From: Pisolithus tinctorius | Lineage: Eukaryota > Basidiomycota > Agaricomycetes > Boletales > Pisolithaceae | DNA length: 64,000 bases | NCBI GenBank assembly: GCA_024663395.1 | Contig: JANFAH010000024.1 | Coordinates: 248,001-312,000, forward strand | Direction of reading: 5' to 3' | Part shown: positions 45,401 through 55,539 of the stretch, in pieces | How the letters are laid out: each line of letters starts with the position of its first letter | How positions within the stretch are numbered: position 1 is the first letter of the stretch | Notes under the pieces: model-generated | Databases searched by the model: none | What the model was told of the DNA's origin: nothing | Seen by the model: the letters and a program-made list of their open reading frames with translations, nothing else | Made by a program: the position numbers and the translations under genes

Positions 45401-46104
45401 CCGGACTTGATGCGATCTTTAATCGTGTCTATGACTTGGGCATGGATCGCGTTCGGGATAGGGATATTGCGTTGGACCCAAGGCATGTGCAGAATCGTAG
45501 GAATCTTTACTGGCAGAAAATAGTGTTCGTCTAGGTGTCCACACTCTGTAATGTCCCAAGCGAATGCGAGCTCATGGACCGAAACGAGCCAAGTTACGAG
45601 TTTAAGCTCTTCTGGCCAAAGCCAATCCGCAGGATCGAGGTCGAGTTCCACAGCCTGTTCGGCGGTGAAGCGGGTGCCCAGAGCGAAGTCTGGTGGATGG
45701 GTTGGAAGTGGTTGGAGACCAGCAAGTGGGTCGTCAGGCAGGCTGTGCACGATGCGGTATTCTTCCGCCATCGGGGCAGGTACCGTCCGAACCTTCTTGG
45801 CAACTGGCTTGTAAACGAGGGTGCGAACCGTGGGATCTAGTTGATAAACGCTGCTGAACGCGGCTATAGCAGAGGGGTTTAGTATTGTCTGAGTTGAAGA
45901 GAGGAAAGCAAAAACAGGCAAGGGTATCCCGGTGGGTATGTTCCGCGGTACGGGTGCCGCGGGCGAAGGGAAGTTCGTCAAAGTAAAGGCTAACGATGAG
46001 ACTGTAGGACTGAGGAACAGATAACAGCGGCTAAACAGGAAACAGGACGTTTTAGTAGGCTCTCCCCGACCGTTTGGTGGATCATCGATATTCAAAAACC
46101 CCAT
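42493..46104 (-). CDS. Pol of E2: reverse transcriptase, RNase H, integrase; intact, 1203 residues
   Basis: An uninterrupted frame. An RT N-terminal region leads to RT with VHDLQPLNAVTIRD, MMDLYSGYD (about 297-305) and FIDD (361-364) in place of YxDD. RNase H has AVDTS near 532 and KLELYG near 574. Integrase has H812/H817 and C847/C850 for zinc, and D877, D935 and E970 as the DDE triad with D-x34-E spacing. A GPY-like module (RYTGPMVVL) and an acidic tail (DDEELDHLLEEAEDD) end the protein. The ATG (46104) lies 13 bases upstream of the Gag end in the -1 frame, so Pol may be made by frameshifting or reinitiation. It makes cDNA and inserts it; both E insertions here gave 4-base duplications. Confidence 0.95.
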   Translation of the reverse strand: MGFLNIDDPPNGRGEPTKTSCFLFSRCYLFLSPTVSSLAFTLTNFPSPAAPVPRNIPTGIPLPVFAFLSSTQTILNPSAIAAFSSVYQLDPTVRTLVYKPVAKKVRTVPAPMAEEYRIVHSLPDDPLAGLQPLPTHPPDFALGTRFTAEQAVELDLDPADWLWPEELKLVTWLVSVHELAFAWDITECGHLDEHYFLPVKIPTILHMPWVQRNIPIPNAIHAQVIDTIKDRIKSGMYEPSTAAYRSRWFCVVKKDGKSLCLVHDLQPLNAVTIRDASIPPFIEHLAESFAGYAVYVMMDLYSGYDQRALHVDPHDLTTFGTPLGPHRLTTLLQGHANAVQVYQGDTAFVLQDEIPHHTLPFIDDVPVKSETTRYQRTDGSYETILENPGIQKFIWNHCIVVNRILQHLQNVGATVSAKKFVLAALSTVIVGHKCTFEGRIPEESKVQKIRDWPECRNLTQVRGFLGVCGVLRIFIKDFAKIVRPLVTLTRKDVPFTWDEPQCAGMQRLKDKIVKSPALRRIDYECGHEVILAVDTSVIAVGYILYQLGEDGRQYLSRFGSITLNEVESRYSQAKLELYGLFRALRAVRVYIFGLTNFTVEVDAKYIKGMINNPDLQPNATINRWIAGVLLFLFKLIHIPADRHAGPDGLSRRPWSELDPPEDDDHEDWLDRFYSFSTQVVNDRPPPMSLSSQDQHSLPPPAYHQASLPPPASFYLAVSATADANNPSDTPDDPAIPWSAKARARKAKIEMIRTFLATHERPPDLTDVQYSSFFNSASRFFLLDGNLWRRELHGQHQLVVDESKWYHLIKEAHDDLGHKGVFTVCTRLLLRSWWPLLVEDVKWYVRTCHECQICQTQKLHIPPTVPMIGGLFHKAHIDMMLMPKAGGYRYIVQAHCALTSYPEWRMLHAENSTALASFIFEDILCRWGPLTEIVTDNGPAFVQALDALATQYHIHHIHISPYNSQANSIVERRHYDVRKAIMKSCKNDDRCWHTVAHSVFWAERVTILKSTGLSPYFMVHGVEPLFPFDLAEATFLLPLSRQDATLLTTTELIAWHARQLQKCQDDLDQVRGNVLHARFQSIQQFETAFQHRIKDHNFAPGTLVLVRNSRVEKELNQKTKPRYTGPMVVLRRTTGGSYLLAELDGSISKLCFAAFCLLPYHPRSQTRATVTRITGLDDEELDHLLEEAEDDPTDDDVEAFSADS
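46092..46104 (-). promoter_or_regulatory. Gag-pol overlap with -1 slippery heptamer (E2)
   Basis: On the minus strand Gag reads GAA TGG GGT TTT TGA. The heptamer G-GGT-TTT fits X-XXY-YYZ and ends exactly at the Gag TGA. A slip by one base continues into GGG TTT TTG AAT, the Pol frame. The same sequence is in E1 (39356-39368). An ATG in the Pol frame three bases earlier allows reinitiation as an alternative. Confidence 0.55.
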
Positions 46105-48825
46105 TCGACTATACTTTGGTGGCTATGGCAGTGCTTGCTGCACTTGCAGCGTGGACAGCCCTCACGCCACGGGCATGTGGGCAAAGTGTGCTCACGGCCA
46201 TCGTTCGGGTCTCGGAGAGTGATCTGCTGTCTGCCGTCAGGATAATCGTTTGTTACTGCACTCATAAGGCAAATGAATGGACGTCCGAGGAGCATGTCGA
46301 AGTTGGCATGTTCAATTACTTGAACCTGTAGCATGACTGGCCCAGCACCGAAGTCAAGTTTCAGGTTCTCTAGTATGCCTACAGTAGTGTCTTTAGACAT
46401 GTTAGCAGACGTCATAGTCATGAGATGATCGCAGTGCAATGGGAGTCCGATCTTTTCCCAAACGCGCCTGGGCATGGTGATGATTTCCGAACCGGAATCT
46501 AGTACGCAGTTGATTGTGACATCGGTCCTGGGGACCTTAGCCTCGATGCAGCGGAGCGGCAGAGTGTGGTGAGCTACGATGGAGCTGTCGTCACCGCGGA
46601 TAATGCAGTCTCTGTATTCGCATGCAGTTCTTTGAGGATCATGGCTGGTCAGTTCATTCACTTGTACTCCTTCTTCATCGTCGCTACGAACTACCTCAAT
46701 CTCGTTTGTGGTGATGCGTTTCGCCATGGTGATGTCTCTGAACTGTTTGCGAAACTCTGGGGCTACTGCAAATAATTCTTTGACCAGCATGGCAATGCTG
46801 GTTTCGAGTATGCGCTCCACGATACGCTTGGGCGCGGCTTCGTCTTCGAGAGGGAACGAGTAATGGTACTGGTTTTGATTGTGAGCTGCTGGGTACGGTG
46901 TCTGTGACGGAACAATTGCCGCGGGAACGGAGTCCTTGCGCATGGGCGTTGGAGCTGGATTAGTCGGAGGAACATATGGTTTCGTAGCTGTAGATGTTGG
47001 TGCAGGTGTGGAGGGCTTGGATGCCTGGCAAGCGGCACGCAAACTTTGAACACCAGGGGAAATGATTTCCTCTTCAACAGTGGCTGCACGCGGGTTGACT
47101 CGTGGAGGGTTGGCAGGACGTGCCGCGGGTCGAGCTGTGATTTCAACTCCGTCGAAGCAGGCTTTCTTTCCGCGGGGAATGACTGCTCCCTTGTTACCTT
47201 TATCCGCTTGGTAGGTAGCCCAAGCTTGAGCGACATATGCTTGGAAGTCAGGGTCGGCTAAGTCTGCGACAGGTTCATCAGCATCTTGGACAGTATTTGA
47301 GAAGGCAGAAGGCTGGATTTCCAACTGCACGTCAATTTCGGGATGAGCAATGCAGAAGAGGTTAGCGGTGCCTTGTGCGGCCGCGTTGTGCAGAGCGGCA
47401 GGAGTTGCAGCACGCGCGCTGGCCTGGTCTCTGTCGGCCATGATGTGGTCAACAGCCTCTCTCAGTGAGTTACATTCAGGTCCTTGTCCAGTGGTTGGGG
47501 TCTGCACAGAAACTGCAGCCGGGTCTGCATTGCTGCAGCAGAGGCTGCGTCTGGAAGTTGTATTCCTGTTTAACAACAGTACCGGCAGGTGGCACCTGTG
47601 GCATGTAAGCCGACGAGGGAGGTGCAGCTGGCGAGGCTGCGGTACCCATCATCGGTACCGCACTACAAAGAGTGGATCCTGTCAGAAGGAACTTGGCGGC
47701 TTTGACGACTTCTGCGAGTGGGTACAGATCGTCAGGGTGGAGGTCGGTGCAGACTGTGGAGAGTCAATGACGAATACGGTCTGTGATGGCCCTCGGGAAG
47801 CCATTCAGGAACATGGATTCCCGTTCTGTCTCTGCAAGCTTTTTAGTTTTAATGAGCAGGGCAGAAATCTTAGCGAATTTCCGCTGGTATTCTCCGAGGT
47901 CATCCTGGTTCCACATAGGCTTGGACTGATATTCTTCGACGAGGTACTGCAAGTCTGCATGGCAGTAGCGGTCGTCACCCTTGCAGCCAGGGTACAAACC
48001 CTTAACAGCTACTACGAAGGCATCCCAGTCGTCGGCCGCGGGAGCGGCTTCCGGAAGCGTTTGCCAGACCTCGGCTTCTTCGAGGTCAGTGTAGCGGATT
48101 GCGGCTTTGATCTTGCCACGGTCATCAAGAGCAGCGAGAGTACCAAGGAAGTCGATGTCTTCGAGGTAGCGCAGGAGAATCTCCGCTAAATTTAGGTGAG
48201 TTGTGTGTTCTGTGGAGTGGCATCTGAAACTGAGGGTTAGCCATTGGAGGGTTAACCTGTGGTGGCAGTGCCAGATTGGTAACGGGTGGAACGGGTATTG
48301 GTTGCAGGTGCGAAGTGGTTGGTATAGTGCGCGAGCGAGTGGGCGGAAGTGTTGGCAGGTTACTAATTGGCTGATGGGTGGTCTGCAACCGAGTGAGTGG
48401 TCGCGGCAGTGTGGCGGATGGAGCTGGGAGTCTGGGTATAGATTCGGAGGTGTCAAAGAGACGGGAAAAAGAGGGCATCCGTGATGATGAATCAGATGAT
48501 GTGACGGGTGTTAAAGGTGATGGCAGGGTTTCGGGCCTTCGGGGAGTCGAGTGGATAAAGCCACTGGGAAAATCAGGGGCAGTGAGATCTAGGTGATCCG
48601 ACACGACGGATATCTGATCTGCAGAGATATCAGGAGGGGTGATTGCGGGTAGTACCCACGGAATGTCAGCAGGTAATTGCACGTGATCTGGTGTTACGGG
48701 TGAAACAGGGCGGAAAATGTCGGAGTCTTCTGACAGGTTGAGATTGCGAAAGTGCAGGCATAAATTTTCTAGTTTGGTGCATTCGGCAGTGTGCCTGAGC
48801 GACCTTCTGGAAGCGACAGCAGAAT

Positions 48826-48843
48826 CCCTCGCGGTGGGCTCCA
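48826..48843 (-). other. Primer-binding site of E2
   Basis: TGGAGCCCACCGCGAGGG on the minus strand, two bases from the LTR end. Confidence 0.65.
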
Positions 48844-48845
48844 GT

Positions 48846-49500
48846 TGTAGGAAAAGTCCAAGTAGCTGTATAATATGAGCTAGATGGCTTAGATAACAAT
48901 GATAATAAATGAAGGGAACGAATTGCTTGTCCCAAGGGATTCTGGACTGTCGAGACTAGAAGGTGAGACCCGGCGCTTTGTAGTGGTAGTGGTTCGTGAC
49001 GTGTGTGGTGTGGCCTGCGGGATAGTACTGGCGATGCGAGCGGTGTGAGCAGTATACGTAGTTCGTGCGCGGCAGAATGCGAGATGTGCGGTGTAGACAA
49101 AGTGTAAAGGAAACTTGTGGTGACCTTCCGAGTGCCAAAAGGTATCCTTCTGTACCTAAGTACAGGGCTTTATAGTCCAGACAAACCCGGAACCTAAGTA
49201 AGACAGGGTACAGTAAGGGAAAGCCGCACGACAGCGCGTACACAGAAGACAGGCCAAAACAGAGGCCGAGGGTATACTACAAGCACTAAAGGAATAGAGG
49301 CTGTGGTAAGAGAAAGAGTCTGAGGAAAAACAACAACCGGAGCACAGCGGCCACGGGTATAGCATTGTGCGAGAGGGAGCGAGGGTGTGGGAAGGTAGCG
49401 TGCAAACAATGGTGAATGCGAGAGGGGAGCGGATGTAACAGTAGTCATGGAACGGTTAATGATAGGGGCTTACGTGTCCAGGGAATGTGGATTCCTCACA
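48846..49500 (-). repeat. 5' LTR of E2, 655 bases
   Basis: Pairs with 39524-40178. CCGC follows at 49501-49504. Confidence 0.95.
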
Positions 49501-52150
49501 CCGCACTCATAAGGCAAATGAATGGACGTCCGAGGAGCATGTCGAAATTGGCATGTTCAATCACTTGAACCTGGAGCATGACTGGCCTGGCGCCGAAGTC
49601 GAGTTTCAGGTTCTCCAGTATGCCTACAGTAGTGTCTTTAGACATGTTAGCAGACGTCATAGTCATGAGATGATCACAGCACAATGGGAGTCTGATCTTT
49701 TCCCAAACGTGCCTGGGCATGGCGACGATTTCTGAACCGGAATCTAACATGCAGTTGATTGTGACGTCAGTCCCGGGGACCTTGGCTTTGGTGCAGCGGA
49801 GCGGCAGAGTGTGGTGAGCTATGATGGAGCTGTCATCACCACGGATAACGCGGTCTCCACATTTGTGTGCGGTTCTTTGAGGATCGTGGCCAGTCAGTTC
49901 GTTCACTTGTACTCCTTCTTCATCGTCGCTACGAACTACCTCAATCTCGTTTGTGGTGACACATTTTGCCATGGTGATGTCCCTGAACTGTTTGCGAAAC
50001 TCTGGGGCTACTGCAAATAATTCTTTGACTGGCATGGCAACACTGGTTTCGAGTATGTGCTCCACGATATGCTTGGGTGTGGCTTCGTCTTTGAGAGGGA
50101 ACGAGTAACGATACTGGTTTTGATTGTGAGCTGCTGGGTACAGTGTCTGTGTCGGAACAATTGCTGTGGGAATGGGATCCTTGTGCATGGGCATTGGAGC
50201 TGGATTAGTCGGAGGAACATATGGTTTCATAGCGGTGGACATTGGAGCAGGTGCAGAGGGATTGGACGCCTGGTGAGCGGCATGCAAACTTTGAACACCA
50301 GGGGAAATGATTTCCTCTTCAATAGTGGCTGCGCATGGGTCGACTCATGGAGGGTTGGCAGGACGTGCTGCGGGTCGAGCTGTGATTTCAACTCTGTCAA
50401 AGCGGGCTTTCTTTCCATGGGGAATGACTGCTCCCTTGTTACCTTTATCCGCTTGGTAGGTAGCCCAAGCTTGAGTGACATATGCTTGGAAGTCAGGGTC
50501 GGCTAAGTCTGTGACAGGTTCATCGGCATCTTGGACAGTGTTTAAGAAGGCAGAAGGCTGGATCTCCAACTGCACGTCAATTTTGGGATGAGCAATGCAG
50601 AAGAGGTTGGCGGTGCCTTGTGCGGAGCAGCAGGAGTTGCAGCGTGCGTGCTGGCCTGGTCTCTGTCAGCCATGACACGGTCAACAGCCTCTCTCAGTGA
50701 GTTACATTCAGGGAAATGTGGGATTTGGCTCCCGTCCACCAGATAGAGACAGTTGTCTGTACCTCTCGTGATCTTACCGGTGTGGATATAAACTTCAATG
50801 AGTGCGCACATCCTCGTCCAGTGGTTGGGGTCTGCACAGAAACCGCAACCGGGTCTGCGTTGCTGTGGCAGAGGCTGCATCTGGAAGTTGTATTCCTGTT
50901 TAACAACAGTACTGGCAGGTGGCACCTGCGGCATGTAAGCCGACGAGGGAGGTGCAGCTGGTGAGGCCATGGTACCCATCATCGGTACCACACTACAAAG
51001 AGCGGATCCTGTCAGAAGGAACTTGGCGGCTTTGATGACTTCTGCGAGCGGGTACAGATCGTCAGGGTGGAGGTCGGTGCGGACTATGGAGAGTCGATGA
51101 CAAATACAGTCTGCGATGGCCCTCGGGAAGCCATTCAGGAACATGGATTCCCGTTCTGTCTCTGCAAGCTTTTTAGTTTTAATGAGCAGGGCAGAAATCT
51201 TAGCGAATTTCCGCTGGTATTCTCTGAGGTCATCCTGGTTCCACATAGGCTTGGACTGATATTCTTCAATGAGGTACTGCAAGTCTGCACAGCAGTAGCG
51301 GTCGTCACCCTTGCAGCCAGGGTACAAACCCTTAACAGCTACTACGAAGGCATCCCAGTTGTCGGCCACGGGAACGGCTTCCGGAAGCATTTGCCAGACC
51401 TCGGCTTCTTCGAGGTCAGCGTAGTGGATTGCGGCTTTGATCTTGCCACAGTCATCAAGAGCAGTGAGAGTACCGAGGTAGCGTGGAAGCTGCGTGGGAG
51501 AATCTCCGCTAAATTTAGGTGAGTTTTGTGTTCCGTGGAGTGGCATCTGAAACTGAGGATTAGCCATTGGTGGGTTAACCTGTGGTGGTGGTGCCGGATT
51601 GGTAATGGGTGGAACGGGTATTGGTTGCAGGTGCGAAGTGGTTGGTATAGTGTGTGAGTGAGCAGGTGGAAGTGTTGGCAGGTTACTAATTGGCTGATGG
51701 GTGGTCTGCGACCGAGTGAGTGGTCACAGCAGTGTGGCGGATGGAGCTGGGAGTCTGGGTATAGATTTGGAGGCATCAAAGAGATGGGAAAAAGAGGGCG
51801 TCGGTGATGATGAATCAGATGATGTGATGGGTGTTAAAGGTGATGGCAGGGTTTCAGGCCTTTGGGGAGTCGAGTGGATAAAGCCACCAGGAAAATCAGG
51901 GGCAGTGAGATCTAGGTGATCCGATGTGACAGATATCTGATCTGCTGAGATATCAGGAGGAGTGATCATGGGTAGTACCCATGGAATGTCAGCAGGTAAT
52001 TGTGCGTGATCCGGTGTTACGGGTGAAACAGGGCAGAAAATGTCGGAGTCTTCTGACAGGTTCAGATTGTGAAAGTGCAGGCGTAAATTTTCTAGTTCAG
52101 TGCATTCGGCGGTGCACCTGAGCGACCTTCTGGAAGCGACAGCAGAATCC
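49501..52150 (-). pseudogene. Gag-protease of E1, main part
   Basis: Frames in order from the right: 51969-51724 (N-terminal Ser/Pro-rich part), 51567-50542 (341 codons, capsid-like, with DNWDAFVVAVKGLYPG and the CCHC knuckle CGFCADPNHWTRMC), 50575-50345, and 50287-49501 (protease, LDSGSEI and FDMLLGRPF). A deletion relative to E2 removes LEDIDFL near 51480. The last residues (AV) meet the E2 LTR; the remaining codons are at 39356-39519. Several stops and shifts make it non-functional. Confidence 0.85.
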
Positions 52151-52166
52151 CTCGCAGTGGGCTCCA
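52149..52166 (-). other. Primer-binding site of E1
   Basis: TGGAGCCCACTGCGAGGG on the minus strand, two bases from the LTR end; one transition from the E2 site. Confidence 0.6.
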
Positions 52167-52168
52167 GT

Positions 52169-52823
52169 TGTAGGATAAGTCCAAGTAGCTGTATAATATG
52201 AGCTAGATGGCTTAGATAACAACAATAATAAATGAAGGGAACGAATTGCTCATCCCAAGGGATTCTGGACTGTCGAGACTAGAAGGTGAGACCCAGCGCT
52301 TTGTAGCGGTAGTGGTTCATGACGTGCGCAGCGTGGTCCGTGGGATAGTACTGGCGATGCGAGTGGTGCGAGCAGTATATGTAGTTCGTGCGCGGCGGAA
52401 TGCGAGACATGTGGTGTAGACAAAGTGTAAAGGAAACTTGTGGTGACCTTCCGAGTGCCAAAAGGTCTCATTCTGTACCTAAGTACAGGGCTTTATAGTC
52501 CAGACAAACCCGGAACCTAAGTAAGACAGGGTACAGTAAGGGAAAGCTGCACGACAGCGTGTACACAGAAGACAGGCCAAAACAGAGGCCGAGGGTATAC
52601 TACAAGCACTAAAGGAATAGAGGCCATGATAAGAGAAAGAGTCCGAGGAAAAACAACAACCGGAGCACAGCGGCTGTGGGTATAGCATTGTGTGAGAGGG
52701 AGCGAGGGTGTGGGAAGGTAGCACATGAACAATGGTGAATGCGAGAGGGGAGTGGACATAACAGTAGTCACAGAACGGTTAATGATAGGGGCTTATGCGC
52801 CCAGGGAATGCGGATTCCTCACA
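52169..52823 (-). repeat. 5' LTR of E1, 655 bases
   Basis: Pairs with 32821-33475 by shared private variants. CCGG follows at 52824-52827. Confidence 0.9.
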
Positions 52824-52989
52824 CCGGACTTAAGTTATTTAGACCAGAGTTGGGTTTCCTAGGGCTGGAGTTGAGTTCTCTAGGCCAGAGTTAGGTTTTC
52901 TAGGCTGGACTAGGACCGGACTTGACCGGAGATAGGGGCTAGGGGTCTGGACTGGACTGGGACCAGGTCCAAGAGTCATGGATATGACA
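52824..52989 (-). repeat. Family G solo LTR, 5' portion, split by E1
   Basis: The remainder of the reverse G LTR, ending (plus strand) GGATATGACA at 52989 before GGTTC. The joined LTR resembles 9354-10256 around the E1 site (ACACCGG then ACTT). Confidence 0.9.
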
Positions 52990-54420
52990 GGTTCGCACAA
53001 TGGACCACAACAGGATAGCCCTTTGCAGTGCCAAATGATGATAATTTGGTTTTGTTGGCATAAATAATAAAGGCAAATGGTACAGCATTCAGAACTTCCG
53101 GCAAGGAGGACTAGTAGTTACATCAAATTACTGCTACCTAACAAGTCAATGACAAGTATGCACTTGAATGTCCCACCAGCTGTCACCTGTCCAGGGCTCA
53201 TCATAGAAGCATTCAAATCCATGTCCATCATGCTTGAACAAGGTTGTGCATCCCCCCAAATGAAGTGCAGAGCCAAAATGTCAAGTGCCCATTCCCAGAT
53301 GGGTCGTGTATGTACCTCGTATGTCTGCACTTCCTTCTTATATGCCACAATGACTGTATGTTTGGAGAACTGTAAGTATGATGGAGCGGTTACAGCAAAG
53401 TTAGTAAACTGAACATGGTACTAACGTACTGGTGTGAGCTCTGCCACTGCAGCATCACAAGCTTTGCAAAACTTGATGTCATTCTTGAGAGTCACCCGAG
53501 TGGCCCCTTTTGCAACACAGCCAATGAGATCTAACAAAGCATCAACTTGCTTCCGATTTAGGCTTGCTTCCAGGGCAATCTCCATAAACTCAAAGTTGCC
53601 AACACCATGGAATGGTCAGTAGGGAGTGTTGTCCATTGGAGGAACAAACATCATCGAGCACCTTCAGAACTCATCAAAACTTTGACAAAGCGGAGGCCAG
53701 TTGCTGCATGGATGAAACTCAGTTTTGAATTCTATTACTTGCTGTGATAGCCAGGGGCATGATGGCTGGGATTGAGAAGTAGTTGACGATCTTGTGCCCA
53801 TCGTAGCATCTGATTGCACTAAAGAGGCATACTTGTAATCATCAAATAGAAAAAACTAAATTGAGGATCACACCTGGACTTCTGAGAGGTTCATTCTCAT
53901 GTGCACTGGCAGGGCATTCGTGTTCCACAAACTCACACAGTGGGGCATCGACAATGGGATTTCCTAAGCCAGTTGTGTATTTGGTGGAAGAAGGGGAAGG
54001 GAAGCCTTACTTTCATCATCAAATGAGTATATAGATGGGCCAGCCTCATCACCATTGGGAACAGCAACGAAGCTGGAAGGGGAACATAACATGTTGGGTT
54101 CTGCATTTTCAGCAGGCAGACCCTGAGTGTTATGCATTTTCTTCATTGTGTGGCATTGTGCTGACTCAGGCATGGCCGTTGGGAAGTGGTACTTAGGACA
54201 GGTGATGTAGAACGATGCTCACCTTGTTCAAACCGCTCCAAAACTTGGCCATATTGTTTGCATTCTTGCTCAGCTTCAGTTTGTTTCCTGCAGCTCGCTT
54301 CATGCCTCTTGAAGCCATGTGGCTTGAATGTCTTGTTGCAATATTCACATATCTGACCTGCTAGAGTCTTTTCAGAATATTTGTACTTCGAGTGGGCCCT
54401 TTGAGATGGCCCAATGGTAG
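52990..54420 (-). pseudogene. N-terminal half of the Plavaka-type transposase
   Basis: Minus-strand exons. A zinc-finger exon (54400-54230) has CEYCNKTFKPHGFKRHEASC, ending at a GTGAGC donor. An acidic exon is near 54170-53870. A block with FEFMEIALEASLNRKQVD (53600-53540) and VTLKNDIKFCKACDAA follows. Then a block with VQTYEVHTRPIWEWALDIL (53348-53290). The sequence meets the G LTR at the CAN codons of CANLPVEIQ. A zinc finger at the N-terminus and this block order are typical of Plavaka transposases. Stops in some exons (for example FDEF-stop-RCSM) show decay. Confidence 0.75.
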
Positions 54421-54630
54421 CAGTAGTCTGTCAATAATGTCAGGTAAATAGCAAGTAATAGTGGGAGGTTAGTGGGTTCTGCAACAGATTGAAGTGATAC
54501 ACACCTTGAAGAGCAAAGACAGCAGTGCATGATGGTGAAGGGATAACGATCAGCTTGGAATGCCACTTCACTTACATATATTATAGATGTGGAGTCATTA
54601 GGACTATCCTTACAATACCTTCTGATTATC

Positions 54631-55532
54631 TGTCATATCCATGACTCTTGGACTCAGTCCCAGTCCAGTCCGGACCCCTAGCCCCTATCTCCGGTCAAGT
54701 CCGGTCCTAGTCCAGCCTAGAAAACCCAATCCCGGCCCTAGATAACTCAACTCCAGCCTGCATAACCCAAGTCCAGTCTTTTACCCCTATCTCTGGTCCA
54801 TTCTGGCCTTCTGGCCTTGTGCTGCTCCACCCTGGTCCTCCCAGGTCCATGTCCGGGTCACCCAGACATAACTCCGGTCTGTTTTCATTTGTTTGTGCTA
54901 TATTTAGTCTCGTCTTTTTGTCTAACTTTGCTTACTGTACAATCCTGTGTCCAACCCCGGTTATGCCAGTCACCTGGACTCTAGCTATTAGCCTTGGCAC
55001 AGCCACTGTGGCTGTCCTCACTCTTGCTAATCATCTCACTAATAGCTTATTCACAAGTCTGGCTCTATGTTCATTATCCCAGACCAGCCTCCTGTATTTA
55101 ACCCCTGTACATACTTCATAGCACCCCAGTCAGAATATCAATCAAGTATTATCCTCAACTCCTGTACTACACCCCAAGACTACTCTATAGCTAAGGCCGA
55201 GCCTTAGGCTATCCCTGACCCCTGTCCCAGACCTCTCCCTGGCTTGCATAAGGGTACAGCACATAAGCTGAGACCAAGGGAGGTAGATCCAACCCTGGAC
55301 TGGCTTCCCCCTGTGTGCACTCCAAGACCGGTTGGTTTCCCATGCTACTGGTCTTGTTCCCGTGCTCCCGGCCTTAAGTCTGGTCCTCCGGACTTAGCCC
55401 CTAACCTCCGGCCTCAACTCCAGTCCAGCCGGACTTAGCCCCTGACTTCTGGCCTTGACTTTGGCCACTCAGACTAGCCCCTGTCTCCCAGTCTTGAAGC
55501 CCGGTCACCCGAGGGTAAACCCATACTTGACA
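54631..55532 (+). repeat. Solo LTR of family G, 902 bases
   Basis: Begins TGTCATATCC and ends ACTTGACA, with target duplication TTATC at 54626-54630 and 55533-55537. Same family as 9354-10256. Confidence 0.9.
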
Positions 55533-55539
55533 TTATCAA

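Larger units (their letters stand above)
46092..48843 (-). pseudogene. Gag-protease of E2, broken by a TGA and a knuckle deletion
   Basis: Pieces in order: N-terminal frame (48843 to 48125, no upstream ATG because the primer site reads GCG), capsid-like frame (48456 to 47764) with DWDAFVVAVKGLYPGCKGDD ending at TGA where Arg is expected (RIRH-stop-LSTV), and protease frame (47576 to 46092) with LDSGSEI and FDMLLGRPF and a Cys/His cluster CPRCKCSKHCHSH at the end. About 105 bases encoding the CCHC knuckle (CGFCADPNHWTRMC in E1) are deleted near 47480, shifting the frame. E2 cannot make normal Gag. Confidence 0.85.
39524..49500 (-). mobile_element. E-family gypsy element E2, complete, 9977 bases
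   Basis: LTRs 48846-49500 (5') and 39524-40178 (3'), each 655 bases, flanked by CCGC (39520-39523 and 49501-49504). It inserted in the Gag region of E1. The pair shares TGTAGGAAAAG and GGTATCCTTCTG. Order on the minus strand: 5' LTR, primer site, Gag-protease (broken), pol (intact), gene X on the opposite strand, 3' LTR. This is the youngest element in the nest. Confidence 0.95.
32821..52823 (-). mobile_element. E-family gypsy element E1, interrupted by E2
   Basis: Outer borders are the 655-base LTRs 32821-33475 (3') and 52169-52823 (5'), flanked by CCGG (32817-32820 and 52824-52827). The two LTRs share private variants (TGTAGGATAAG, GGTCTCATTCTG) that are absent from E2 and E0, confirming that they are a pair. 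Order on the minus strand: LTR, primer site, Gag-protease (broken by E2 at 49501/39523), pol, convergent gene X on the plus strand, 3' LTR. Without E2 the element is about 10.0 kb. Confidence 0.9.
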
